This document shows, in pieces, positions 11,699-20,494 of a stretch of 64,000 nt of DNA. A model generated the notes under the pieces. The model had not been told where the DNA came from. It saw only the letters and a list, made by a program, of their open reading frames with translations, and did no database searches. Position numbers and translations under genes: made by a program. The stretch covers positions 248,001 to 312,000 of the forward strand of contig CAVTZH010000005.1 of assembly GCA_963739175.1 (NCBI GenBank). Reading direction: 5' to 3'. Origin of the DNA: VAZQ01 sp963739175. GTDB taxonomy: Bacteria; Pseudomonadota; Alphaproteobacteria; Rhizobiales; Xanthobacteraceae. Every line of letters begins with the position of its first letter. Position 1 is the stretch's first letter.

Positions 11699-12067
11699 AG
11701 GCGGCGCCCTTGTCTCACTATGGGCGCGCAACGCGTGGCGGATGTCCGTATTCGGGACAGACCGCCGCTGTTGCGCGTCAACGCTTAGTGGCAGAGCAGG
11801 GCGCGTGCCTGCGGTGGCCGCCGGCGCGGTAGTTCCCATCGGTCGCGATGTTAGTGTTAAGGCGCGGATGCGCTGGCAGGGGGCGGTGGCTTGTCCTACC
11901 GTCGTTCTGCCACACGCGTTACCACGGCCCGCCTACGAAAAAGAAATTTCAGAATATCCGGGGAGCGAGGGGATGTGACGGGCGCGACGCCGAACTCATC
12001 AATCATGCTGAGCTCGACGTCGCGCCACTTCATTTTCCGGACGCGGCGCGTCGTTTTTTCAAGGCCG
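11699..12067. other. Intergenic stretch, nothing recognised
   Basis: Between the PAS gene start and the end of the small minus-strand ORF. It contains an A-rich patch near 11938-11950 and the promoter side of the PAS gene. No coding, RNA or repeat structure is convincing. Confidence 0.35.
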
Positions 12068-12223
12068 CTATTTTTCGTTCGAACGGTCTTCGGCTTTTTC
12101 GGCGAGACGCATCCAGGTCTGCGCCATCTGCAGCAGCAGCGCCTTGTCCTCCGCGTTCTCGGTGCGCTCCGCCATGCGGACGCATTCGGCGGCGCGTCGC
12201 TTGTACTGATCGGCCAGTGCCAT
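12068..12223 (-). CDS. Small helical protein of unknown function
   Basis: A 51-residue protein MALADQYKRRAAECVRMAERTENAE.. ending EDRSNEK. The YxxRAAEC..MA..T.. pattern with Leu/Met at heptad-like spacing predicts one or two amphipathic helices and is common among small Hyphomicrobiales proteins. It has no signal or membrane segment. The internal ATG is preferred over the upstream one (66 residues) because the extra residues lack the pattern. Confidence 0.6.
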   Translation of the reverse strand: MALADQYKRRAAECVRMAERTENAEDKALLLQMAQTWMRLAEKAEDRSNEK

Positions 12224-12372
12224 GAACCCGATCCCGATATCCGCCCCATAAACAGCGCGGAACCGCAATTCTTCCCGCGGGGACCAAAGGCGGCGGTAGA
12301 ATTTCTTTCCAAAATTTCGCGATCGGCTTGCTGCCGAGGGCCGGTCTGTACCGTGGTAAGTTCGCGCTGCCG

Positions 12373-12744
12373 ATGTCTGAGCTCAGGGAACCACGATCCG
12401 CGCTAGCCGCCATCCGGCAAACGATCATGCATGCGCCGCGCGCCGCCGGACGCGGTCTGATCAGGCTTTACCGATACACGCTGTCGCCGCTGATCGGATA
12501 CGACTGCCGGCACCTGCCGACCTGCTCGCACTATTCGGAAGAGGCGATCGAGCGCTTCGGTCTATGGGCGGGCGGCTGGATGACGCTGGCGCGGCTGTGC
12601 CGCTGCCATCCGTGGGGTACGTCGGGGCTCGATTTCGTGCCGGGATCGAAGCCCGCACATGCGCACTGGTTCATGCCATGGCGCTACGGGCGCTGGCGCG
12701 GCACCAACGAGGCGCCGCCGGATACGCCGGCACGCGAGCCGTGA
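12373..12744 (+). CDS. yidD: Membrane protein insertion efficiency factor YidD
   Basis: A 123-residue protein with the YidD core: RLYRYTLSPLIG, the Cys-containing CRHLPTCSHYSEEAIERFG and RLCRCHPWG..GLDFVP. YidD assists YidC-dependent insertion of inner-membrane proteins and binds the membrane through an amphipathic helix. The ATG at 12373 is chosen over an upstream frame extension. In many genomes it is next to rnpA/yidC; here it stands alone between unrelated genes. Confidence 0.93.
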   Translation: MSELREPRSALAAIRQTIMHAPRAAGRGLIRLYRYTLSPLIGYDCRHLPTCSHYSEEAIERFGLWAGGWMTLARLCRCHPWGTSGLDFVPGSKPAHAHWFMPWRYGRWRGTNEAPPDTPAREP

Positions 12745-12745
12745 C

Positions 12746-13634
12746 TTACGCCGCCACTGAGCCGCTGTAGTTCACCGGCGGCTTGACCTCGAACAGGCCG
12801 CGCTCCTGCAACCAAGCCTGGGTCTTGGCGTAGACCGCCTCGCTGTAGGGCAGGAACACGACGCGCTCGCCGGGACTGAAGCGCCGCACGTCGACCTGGG
12901 CGCGGTAGCGCTCGGGAATTTCCTCGAGATAGTGGTGCTTGTATTTCTCCGGCTCGAAGTCGAGATCCATCTGCGCGCGCTTCATGCCGTTCATGTATTT
13001 CTCGACGTCGGCGGGATCGACGCCGGGCGGGAACATGAAAGCGATCATGAACGACGTGTCGACGATCTTGCGAAATCCGAGCTGCTCAAGCGTGAGATAG
13101 GTCAAGCCCCAGACTGAGGTTGCGGGGACATCGCGATCGACGCCGACGTCGACGCGCGCCCATACCGAGCCGACGAATTTGAGATTGATATGCTCGCGCG
13201 GCAGGAACGGCTCCAGCGCCTGGATGGTGGTGAAGTGGCTGCCGGAGTGATAGCCGACCGCGATCTCCCGGCCGGCGAGGTCTTCGGGTTTCGTGATCGG
13301 TGAGTCCGGCGGCACCATGATGCCGCCCGGCGCGACCACATAGGACTTGCCCCACATGGTGCCGATTTGCTGCGAGGCGGCCTGGTTCACGGTCCAGTGG
13401 CAGGCGCAGGAGATGTCGGACTTCGCGCCCTTGTTGCCGCCGGCACTCTTGTAGGATTCGAACGCGCCAGAGAGCAGGTCGGGGACCTTGCCGGCGCTGT
13501 CGAGTTGCTTCGGCTTGCCGGAGGCGGGACCGAAGGCAAATTCGTAGTCGAGGCCCTTCGTCGCGGAAATAGCCCTTCTCGTGCGCGATCCATTCCTGCA
13601 GCCGGCCGTGCGGCTGGATGATGAATTTTTCCAT
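12746..13634 (-). CDS. NMT1/THI5-like solute-binding protein, frameshifted near 13563
   Basis: Starting MEKFIIQPHGRLQEWIAHEKGYF and continuing, after removing one base in the GGGCC run near 13563, with LDYEFAFGPASGKPKQ, this gives about 295 residues. It resembles ABC-type substrate-binding proteins of the NMT1 fold (WIAHEKGYFRDEGLD opening, then PDSPITKPEDLAGREIAVGYHSGSH), but it has no signal peptide, so it may be a cytosolic enzyme-like member or be exported otherwise. No permease or ATPase gene is near. The ligand is unknown. Confidence 0.75.
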
Positions 13635-13743
13635 GGCGTCGGTCTCCCGGACACGGCTCGACGCGGCCCGCAATGGCCGCGCCTGGTTGTTGTCAGGGAT
13701 TTTGGGAGGCCCGACGCCGGCGCGTCAAGCGCCGCGGTTGAAT

Positions 13744-14535
13744 TTAGCGTTGGCCCTGCTGACCCTGCGCGGAGGTCGTGAGCGCGTTCGGGGTGGTGAC
13801 CGCGACGGCAGGGACGGGGGCATCCTGCTCGAACAGGTGATCGACCGTGGTGATCTGCATGCGCCGCAGCTCGTCGATATTGAGGCGGTGCATCGGCTCC
13901 CACGGCGGCACCCGCAGCGCGGTCTCGATCAGCTCCATGCTGCCGCCCATCTCGGCGGTGTAGCGAACCAGGCGACCGACATCGCGCTGAACAAGTTGCA
14001 GCTCATCGGCGGTGTAGCTGGTTTCGCGCGCGCGCTTGCTCTTGGCGCCGAGCCAGATCTGATGCACCAGCACGCGCGCCTCGCTCGGCACGTAGCGGCG
14101 GGTTCCGGCGAGCAGGATGAAGGCGCACATCGACTCGCAGCTCGCATTGGGCGAGATCGTCGCGCGCTGCGCGCCGTTGCCGTCGGACGACAGCAACGTC
14201 GTGCGGCCGACCGTGGTGGTCATGTCGAAATTGCGGATTGCGCGGCCGAGCGCCATGGCCGAGAGCACCGAGCCGCCTTCGGAGTCGAGCACCAGCCTCG
14301 CGCCGCGCACGTTGTTGCTGCGCGCAAACGCCTCGAAGGCGCGCGCCGTGTCTTCCGTGATGACACCGGTCGCGGAGATCCAGGTCCGGCAATGCGCCCC
14401 ACATCGCTCGGCCGGCCCCTCGATGCGCCATTCGAAACGCATCGGAGCGGGCTTTTCATCCCGCGCTGCCGGTGGGCTGATGACACAGAAAGTCAGGGCG
14501 GCGCATGCGAGCGCCGTGGCCAGAAAGCGTTTCAC
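13744..14535 (-). CDS. Exported ClpP/crotonase-fold protein (COG3904-like), paralogue A
   Basis: A 263-residue protein with a signal peptide (about 1-24). It carries ClpP-like landmarks: DSEGGSV (83-89) like the glycine-rich oxyanion loop, Ser135 in C133-E-S-M-C137, and His158 in VLVHQIW, as in ClpP SM and IHQP. A CGAHC pair (45/49) suggests disulfides in the periplasm. A second copy of the same design is encoded at 28171-29471. A peptidase role is inferred from the fold; the third catalytic residue is not certain. Confidence 0.7.
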   Translation of the reverse strand: MKRFLATALACAALTFCVISPPAARDEKPAPMRFEWRIEGPAERCGAHCRTWISATGVITEDTARAFEAFARSNNVRGARLVLDSEGGSVLSAMALGRAIRNFDMTTTVGRTTLLSSDGNGAQRATISPNASCESMCAFILLAGTRRYVPSEARVLVHQIWLGAKSKRARETSYTADELQLVQRDVGRLVRYTAEMGGSMELIETALRVPPWEPMHRLNIDELRRMQITTVDHLFEQDAPVPAVAVTTPNALTTSAQGQQGQR

Positions 14536-14802
14536 GCTGTCCCCTTTCCCATCCCGTATCGTGACTTGGTGCGGGCCGCTTCGCTTAAGCCCCGCACGGC
14601 GGCTTCACGCCGCTCTTCAAGGCAAGATACGAGCCACTTGTCCTGCCTTCATAATTCGGGATGAGAGTCCGGTCTAGTGCCGATTTGACACAAACTGCAG
14701 GAAATTAAGTAGGGGAACAACAAGTTCCATTCCGGGATTGGGACGCCCGGCGACAAACCCGGTGGGCGGCTCCGGATCGAGCCGCCCCGACCACCCGTGC
14801 TC

Positions 14803-15984
14803 CTAACGCTGCGCCTGCGCCAAGCGATCAAGCCGACGGCTGGCTTCGCTGGCGCCAAGTTCCAGTGCCTTTTGGTACCACTCGCGGGCCTTGGCCGGAT
14901 TCGGCGCAAAGCCCAACACCCCGATTTCACGCAGCACGTCCGGATCGTAGGTCCCGCCCAGGATCAAAGCGGCATGCGCGCTGCCGCCGAGCGCGGCGCG
15001 CTGCAGCAAGAGCCGCGCGGGCGCGATGTCGCCGGTCGCCAGCAATTGCTGGCCGCGCTTAATCAGCCGGCCGATCTCCTCCTGGTCCAATTGCGGAGCA
15101 GGCGGCACGGCGACCACCGGCCGCGGCGCTGCCGCCGGTGGCTCGGCGGCCTTCGGCTGATCGGCCTTGGGCACCCATTCGAGCCGCACCACCCGGGTGT
15201 CGACCACCGAGTTGTTGGCGGCGTGCAGATTGAGGGCGGCATGCATGGCGCCGATGTAGTTGACCGGCGCGTAGGCCATGACCGATCCGAGGTCGCGCGC
15301 CGAGATCTTCCAACCCTTGCTTCCAAGCGGCGTGCCGGCCGTCAGGCGGGTGCCGTTTTCAAGGCCGCTGAGAAACACCGATTCGCCACCGGAGGAGTCT
15401 TTGAGCGACACGCCCAGCGGCAGGGGATCGTTCGTGGCCGCCCGGCCGCCTTCAACCACCAGGCGCGCCGGTGCAACCTCGAAGTTGTCGGTCGATGTCG
15501 GAACGAAGCCGCCGGACGGACGGTCGCCGCCTTTGTTCGCGACCGGCGGGTAGAAGTCGGTCACCGACAGGGCGGTGATGCAGAACGCCCCGATCCCCGC
15601 GGCCAGGCACACGAAACCGAGCCGTGCGATCCATGGGAACGGCGCCTCTCGCCGCACCACGATCGGCGGTTGCGGCACCACGTCGGGTTCGAGCGTCAGG
15701 CGGCGGCGGAGTGCCTGGATGGCGACATCGCCGGTGAAAGCCTCCTGGGACGGTCCCTTGGGAGCCCATGAAATGTTCGGCCCGCCGACCCCCTTGGGCA
15801 TCCGCGTACGCTCTTTCGGCGCAGACGACTCTTCTGTAGCATCGTCAGCGGACGCTACCGGCGGCGAGCTGGTAAATTGGGGCTGACCCGCCGCCGGCAG
15901 CGGACGCTCACGCGCCCATGGCGGCGCGTAGAGCCTGGCATCGTCTGAATTGAGACTGTCGTCACGTTGAACTGGAGCGCTCAT
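14803..15984 (-). CDS. Membrane-anchored protein with C-terminal Sel1/TPR-like repeats
   Basis: From ATG 15984 (MSAPVQRDD, preceded by GGGGAG at good spacing) 393 residues. The N-terminal 100 residues are Pro/Ser/Ala-rich and disordered; a membrane helix (IARLGFVCLAAGIGAFCITALSV) follows near 115-140; the periplasmic part has a beta-rich domain and then, after a Pro/Ala linker, helices resembling Sel1 repeats (ARLLLQRAALGGSAHAALILG, AREWYQKALELGA). Sel1 repeats usually bind proteins. Partner unknown. Confidence 0.7.
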   Translation of the reverse strand: MSAPVQRDDSLNSDDARLYAPPWARERPLPAAGQPQFTSSPPVASADDATEESSAPKERTRMPKGVGGPNISWAPKGPSQEAFTGDVAIQALRRRLTLEPDVVPQPPIVVRREAPFPWIARLGFVCLAAGIGAFCITALSVTDFYPPVANKGGDRPSGGFVPTSTDNFEVAPARLVVEGGRAATNDPLPLGVSLKDSSGGESVFLSGLENGTRLTAGTPLGSKGWKISARDLGSVMAYAPVNYIGAMHAALNLHAANNSVVDTRVVRLEWVPKADQPKAAEPPAAAPRPVVAVPPAPQLDQEEIGRLIKRGQQLLATGDIAPARLLLQRAALGGSAHAALILGGTYDPDVLREIGVLGFAPNPAKAREWYQKALELGASEASRRLDRLAQAQR

Positions 15985-16059
15985 ACTGGTCTCCCCTTCG
16001 ACCGGATGATCGTACGCGGGCACAAAACCGCAGAGTTGTTTCTTCCGAACTCCTCGATC

Positions 16060-17235
16060 TCAGCGACGGTTAGCCTGGCTCCACTTCACGAACTCCTGGA
16101 ACAGCCGCTCGCGGTCCGTAGTCGTCATCTGCGCGATCGGCCGGCCGGCGAGGAAGCGGTCGAAATCCTGTTGTGAACCGACCGACTGCTGTTGCGCACG
16201 GTTTCTTGCGAGCCATTCGTCAGCGGCGTCGAAACGCTTCCAGCCCGGAACCTGCGCGGCGAGATTGACCTCCCGCCATTTGGGGTGACGTGGTGCTTTC
16301 TGGAACTCGTTGAACTTCGTGAAGAACTGGTCGACGAACTGCGCAATGCGCCGATGCCGGTCTGTCCCCTTCGGCCAGTTGTAGGCGACGATCATCGAAC
16401 CGTAGGCGATGGTGTCGATGCTCTGGCCCTTCGGGATCAGGTTCGGATAGTCATCATGCGAGATCGACGCCGGAAAGTAATCCTCGTGGAATTGCGTCGA
16501 GTAGGTCACCGGGATCAGGCGGAAGCCATCGGCCGGCCGCAGGCGCGCGATTGCCGGCGCCGGCATCGCATTCGACAACAGCGTGCCGGCCATTTCATTG
16601 CGCTTCATCGCCTCGTAGGCATCGGCCTGGCCGATGTTCACTTCCTTGACGTCGATATTGAGCCGCTTGAACACCTCGCGCCCCGACTGCTGCGTGGCGC
16701 TGCCGGCGTCGCTGAAATTGACAGTCTTGCCGCGCAAACCTTCCAGCGACGTGATGCCGGAGTCGGCGCGAACCAGGACGTGCATCTCCTGGTTGAACAG
16801 CTTGGTGATGTAGACGATCCGGTCGTCGATATTGCCGAGCTCGCCGGTGCGCCGGAACGTTGTCAGCACCGGCGTCACCGTGATCCCGAGATCGACCCCC
16901 TTGAGGTAGCGGACGTCGCGAACGTTTTGTTCGCCACCCCGCCCGATGACCGGCAAGACGCGGAAATCGTTGCCGTTATCGAGCACGGCCGAAAGATCGT
17001 AGGCGATCGTGAGCCACGCGGCATTGATATTGCCCGATACGATCGCGATCGTATTGGTGTTGATCCGCTCGCCAAGCGTGCTCAGCTGCGGCTTGTCAGG
17101 AAGAGGAACGATACCCGGCCGGGCCCGCTGACCCTGCGCACCGGAAGGCGAGATGGAAACGGCTGCGGACAACGCTACCGCGGCCAATACGCTATACAAT
17201 GTTAATGGCCATTTCGGCCGCCGCAGACACCCCAT
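16060..17235 (-). CDS. TAXI-family TRAP transporter solute-binding protein
   Basis: A 391-residue exported protein with a signal peptide (PLTLYSVLAAVALSAAVSISPSGAQG). The IAIVSGNINAAWLTIAYDLSAVLD opening and the LRGKTVNFSDAGSATQQSGREVF segment fit the TAXI solute receptors that feed TRAP transporters. No TRAP permease gene lies near, so the partner must be elsewhere or the protein acts as a receptor. ATG 17235 gives a cleaner signal peptide than the upstream start. Ligand unknown. Confidence 0.82.
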   Translation of the reverse strand: MGCLRRPKWPLTLYSVLAAVALSAAVSISPSGAQGQRARPGIVPLPDKPQLSTLGERINTNTIAIVSGNINAAWLTIAYDLSAVLDNGNDFRVLPVIGRGGEQNVRDVRYLKGVDLGITVTPVLTTFRRTGELGNIDDRIVYITKLFNQEMHVLVRADSGITSLEGLRGKTVNFSDAGSATQQSGREVFKRLNIDVKEVNIGQADAYEAMKRNEMAGTLLSNAMPAPAIARLRPADGFRLIPVTYSTQFHEDYFPASISHDDYPNLIPKGQSIDTIAYGSMIVAYNWPKGTDRHRRIAQFVDQFFTKFNEFQKAPRHPKWREVNLAAQVPGWKRFDAADEWLARNRAQQQSVGSQQDFDRFLAGRPIAQMTTTDRERLFQEFVKWSQANRR

Positions 17236-17786
17236 CGTCACCCCCGAGTGCGGCGGGTCTACACAACGCAACACACACATTCGCGCAGCAGACCCGACAG
17301 GCCTTACGCATCACGCATACGCATTTACGCTTACGCCGTCCGCTGAGTTTTGCCCCCACGTTGAACCCGCGGCGTGTCTCGCGAACGGTTTAAAATTTCC
17401 TTAGGAATCTTGGCTGCTGTGTGATCTGACTTTGGTCATTGTGCGGCCGGTTGAATCGAGGCCGAATTTTCGCGCCCGGCATAATTCCAACGACGATGCC
17501 GCGTGTTGTGCGGACAAGTTCACATGCAGCTTGCGGGGGATAACATCGGCGGCGGTAAGCTATGCCGCAATTTGAACGGAGTCAGACGATTGCGAACACA
17601 TTTTGAGGCAAAACATTCCGTCACAGACATAATTTTGTATCGACAATGTCGCGGACCTGACGTGTGCTTCGATTCGACCCTGCGTTCGCGCTCCGTGCGG
17701 CCAAAATCACGACGTCTAGCGCCGAAGTCAATTGCAGCATCTGATGATCGAAAAGGCAAGCGTTGTCGTCCATAAGGAGGTATTAT
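17236..17786. other. Long intergenic region upstream of the thrS leader
   Basis: About 550 bases between divergent genes. It is less GC-rich than the flanks around 17570-17640. No ORF has convincing coding character. It ends in a perfect AAGGAGGT ribosome-binding site at 17774-17781 for the leader ORF. A promoter for thrS must lie here or close by but I cannot place it. Confidence 0.45.
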
Positions 17787-17792
17787 ATGTGA
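17774..17792 (+). promoter_or_regulatory. Perfect Shine-Dalgarno with overlapping ATG-TGA and GTG starts
   Basis: AAGGAGGT at 17774-17781 is fully complementary to the 16S anti-SD. Five bases later an ATG is followed at once by TGA (17787-17792), a start-stop unit, while a GTG at 17789, seven bases from the SD, opens the 32-residue leader ORF. The two starts compete for the same site. Confidence 0.6.
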
Positions 17793-17887
17793 CTGAGCGT
17801 TTCACGGGCGACCACCCGTTTGAGCCATCGAATTTTACTACGCTTACCTGCATTCGTAGGCAGCGAGTGAGCAACAGGAGTGAATAA
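17789..17887 (+). CDS. Putative thrS leader peptide with Thr-codon cluster
   Basis: A GTG-started ORF of 32 residues (MTERFTGDHP...) that contains five Thr codons, three of them in the run FTTLT at 17834-17848. Its TAA overlaps the thrS ATG by one base (TAATG), so translation of thrS is likely coupled to it. Hairpin-forming segments lie inside (ACGGG/CCCGT at 17804-17819; CTGC/GCAG around 17848-17863). Seen: ORF, SD, overlap, Thr codons. Inferred: ribosome stalling at Thr codons when charged tRNA-Thr is low could alter folding and thrS expression. It could also be a plain coupled ORF with no sensing role. Confidence 0.5.
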   Translation: MTERFTGDHPFEPSNFTTLTCIRRQRVSNRSE

Positions 17888-19860
17888 TGGTCGCGCTGAC
17901 CTTTCCCGACGGCGCGCGTCGGGAGTACCAAGACGGCATCTCCGGTCTCGACATCGCCAAAGGCATTTCGCCGTCGCTCGCCAAGCGCACGGTGGCGATG
18001 GCCATTGACGGCGACGTTCGGGATTTGTCCGAGGAGATCCGCACCAACGGCAAAATCGAATTCCTCACCCGCGAGGACCCGCGTGCGCTCGAGCTGATCC
18101 GGCACGATTGCGCCCATGTCCTGGCGGAGGCGGTGCAGACCTTGTGGCCGGGCACCCAGGTGACCATCGGCCCGGTGATCGAAAACGGCTTCTACTACGA
18201 CTTCTTCCGCAACGAGCCGTTCACGCTCGACGATCTGCCGACGATCGAGAAGAAGATGCGCGAGATCATCGCGCGCGATAAGCCGTTCACGCGTGAAGTC
18301 TGGTCGCGCGACGAGGCCAAGCGCGTGTTCCGCGACAAGGGCGAGCTGTTCAAGGTCGAGCTGGTGGACGCGATCCCGGAAGATCAGCAAATCAAGATTT
18401 ACAAGCAGGGCGACTGGTTCGACCTCTGCCGCGGCCCGCACATGACCTCGACTGGCAAGGTCGGCAACGCCTTCAAGCTGATGAAGGTCGCGGGCGCCTA
18501 TTGGCGCGGCGATTCCAATCGCGAGATGCTCTCGCGCATCTACGGCACCGCCTTCGCCAAGCAGGAAGAGCTCGACCTCTATCTCAAGCAGATGGAGGAG
18601 GCCGAGAAGCGCGACCATCGCAAGCTCGGCCGCGAGATGGATCTCTTTCATTTCCAGGAGGAGGGGCCCGGCACCGTGTTCTGGCACGCCAAGGGCTGGA
18701 CCATCTTCCAGGAGATCGTCAGCTACATGCGCCGCCGCCTGCGCGGCGACTACGCGGAGGTCAACGCGCCGCAACTGCTCGACAAGTCGCTGTGGGAGAC
18801 CTCCGGCCACTGGGGCTGGTTCCGCGAAAACATGTTCCAGGCGACCTCGGCCGGCGACAACACCGAGGATGAGCGCGTCTACGCGATCAAGCCGATGAAC
18901 TGTCCCGGCCATATCCAGATCTTCAAGCACGGCCTGCGATCGTACCGCGAGCTGCCGCTGCGGATGGCCGAGTTCGGCGTCGTGCACCGCTACGAGCCGT
19001 CCGGCGCGCTGCACGGGCTGTTGCGCGTGCGCGCGTTCACCCAGGACGACGCGCATGTGTTCTGCACCGAGGATCAGATGGCCGACGAGTGCCTGAAGAT
19101 CAACGAGCTGATCCTCTCGACCTATGCCGATTTCGGCTTCACCGGCGACCTGACGGTCAAGCTCTCGACCCGGCCGGAGAAGCGCGTCGGCTCCGACGAG
19201 GCTTGGGATCACGCCGAAGCCATCATGCGCGACGTGCTCGAGCGGATCGGGGCGCAAGGCCACAACCAGAAGGTCAAGACCGCGATCAATCCCGGCGAAG
19301 GCGCGTTCTACGGGCCGAAGTTCGAATATGTGCTGCGCGACGCCATCGGCCGCGACTGGCAATGCGGCACCACGCAGGTCGACTTCAACCTGCCGCAGCG
19401 CTTCGACGCCTTCTACATCGCGCCGGACGGCTCGAAGAAGACGCCGGTGATGATCCACCGCGCGATCTGCGGCTCGATGGAGCGCTTCCTCGGCGTCGTG
19501 CTCGAGCACTACGCCGGGCACCTGCCGCTGTGGCTGTCGCCGGTGCAGGCGGTGGTCGCCACCATCACTTCGGACGCCGACGACTATGCGATGCAGGCGA
19601 CGGAGGCCGCGCGCGCGGCCGGGCTGCGCGCCGAGAGCGACCTGCGCAACGAGAAGATCAACTACAAGGTGCGCGAGCATTCGCTCGCCAAAGTGCCGGT
19701 GCTTCTCGTTGTCGGCCGCAAGGAGGCAACCGAGCGCACGGTCTCGATCCGCCGCCTCGGCAGCGAAGGCCAGCAGGTGATGCCGCTCGACGCCGCGCTC
19801 AAGATGCTCGCCGACGAGGCGACGCCGCCGGACGTGAAGCGCAGTCGAAAGCCCGCCTAG
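17887..19860 (+). CDS. thrS: Threonyl-tRNA synthetase
   Basis: A 657-residue cytosolic class II synthetase that charges tRNA-Thr. The TGS domain covers about residues 1-61, the editing domain carries RHDCAHVLAEAV and DLCRGPHM (His/Cys editing site), and the catalytic core has motif 2 (HRYEPSGALHGLLRVRAF), the zinc-binding MNCPGH Cys and motif 3 (MIHRAICGSMERFLG). The anticodon-binding domain ends the protein. Its own AGGAG lies at 17876-17880, and its ATG overlaps the stop of the leader ORF. A very long open frame on the opposite strand is a GC-rich shadow. Confidence 0.98.
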   Translation: MVALTFPDGARREYQDGISGLDIAKGISPSLAKRTVAMAIDGDVRDLSEEIRTNGKIEFLTREDPRALELIRHDCAHVLAEAVQTLWPGTQVTIGPVIENGFYYDFFRNEPFTLDDLPTIEKKMREIIARDKPFTREVWSRDEAKRVFRDKGELFKVELVDAIPEDQQIKIYKQGDWFDLCRGPHMTSTGKVGNAFKLMKVAGAYWRGDSNREMLSRIYGTAFAKQEELDLYLKQMEEAEKRDHRKLGREMDLFHFQEEGPGTVFWHAKGWTIFQEIVSYMRRRLRGDYAEVNAPQLLDKSLWETSGHWGWFRENMFQATSAGDNTEDERVYAIKPMNCPGHIQIFKHGLRSYRELPLRMAEFGVVHRYEPSGALHGLLRVRAFTQDDAHVFCTEDQMADECLKINELILSTYADFGFTGDLTVKLSTRPEKRVGSDEAWDHAEAIMRDVLERIGAQGHNQKVKTAINPGEGAFYGPKFEYVLRDAIGRDWQCGTTQVDFNLPQRFDAFYIAPDGSKKTPVMIHRAICGSMERFLGVVLEHYAGHLPLWLSPVQAVVATITSDADDYAMQATEAARAAGLRAESDLRNEKINYKVREHSLAKVPVLLVVGRKEATERTVSIRRLGSEGQQVMPLDAALKMLADEATPPDVKRSRKPA

Positions 19861-20014
19861 CTGGACACGCGGACGGCGGCGAGGTCGCGCGGCTGCCGGC
19901 GCCTTTGAACCTATTTTTGCCAAACGATGGGCCGAAGACTCCGTGCACGCGACGCGCGGGTGTATCATTGCCAACCGATTCTATCGGCGATGTGCGGCTC
20001 AACGGGACTGGCCC

Positions 20015-20494
20015 ATGAGCAGAGCCAAGGCGTCCCATATCCAATGCGCGGCGCTGCCCTACCGGCGGCTGGCGAATGCTGCCATCGAAGTCATGCTCAT
20101 CACCTCACGCGACACCGGCCGCTGGGTGATCCCCAAAGGCTGGCACGGGGAAGGACTGGCCGCGCACGACTCCGCGGAGCGCGAGGCGCGCGAGGAGGGT
20201 GGGCTGGTCGGGCGGATGGGCGAGCGCCCGATCGGGCAATATCGCTACAAGAAGAGGCTTGACGACGGATCGCTGGTGGCCTGCTTGGTCGAGGTCTTCA
20301 CGCTCGAGGTCAAGCGGCAGCTCAAGTCCTGGCCCGAGCGCAAGGAACGGCACACCCGGTGGTTCATGTTGCGGGAGGCTGCCGCCGCCGTGAAGGAGCC
20401 GGAACTCGCGGCCATGATCCGCAACCTGCCAAAACGTCTGACGTCGAAAGTTCAGCCTGGAAGAATGACCAGGCGGCGGGTTACTGCTGCGTAG
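20015..20494 (+). CDS. Nudix hydrolase (DIPP-like subfamily)
   Basis: A 159-residue protein starting MSRAKASHIQCAALPYR. The Nudix signature is visible as PKGWHGEGLAAHDSAEREAREEGG; the first Glu of the general signature is Leu here, as in the diadenosine/diphosphoinositol-polyphosphate subfamily with its KGW motif. It likely cleaves a nucleoside diphosphate linked to another group; substrate unknown. The C-terminus is basic. Its 3' end overlaps the convergent Bug-type gene by 14 bases. Confidence 0.88.
   Translation: MSRAKASHIQCAALPYRRLANAAIEVMLITSRDTGRWVIPKGWHGEGLAAHDSAEREAREEGGLVGRMGERPIGQYRYKKRLDDGSLVACLVEVFTLEVKRQLKSWPERKERHTRWFMLREAAAAVKEPELAAMIRNLPKRLTSKVQPGRMTRRRVTAA

Noticed and set aside
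16192..17205. 337-codon frame opposite the TAXI receptor
   Set aside because: Low-complexity Arg/Asp shadow; the opposite strand carries a signal peptide and receptor motifs.
17503..17775. 90-codon frame upstream of the thrS leader
   Set aside because: No RBS, no coding bias, no conserved pattern; ends before the leader SD.
17400..17886. T-box riboswitch before thrS
   Set aside because: No T-box sequence (UGGN-containing AGGGUGGNACCGCG) or specifier stem is visible, and T-boxes are not typical for alphaproteobacterial thrS.
17728..19974. Very long open frame on the minus strand opposite thrS (748 codons)
   Set aside because: The plus strand encodes a complete, motif-verified ThrRS. The antisense frame is His/Arg/Asp-rich without domains, as expected when GC-rich third positions remove stop codons.
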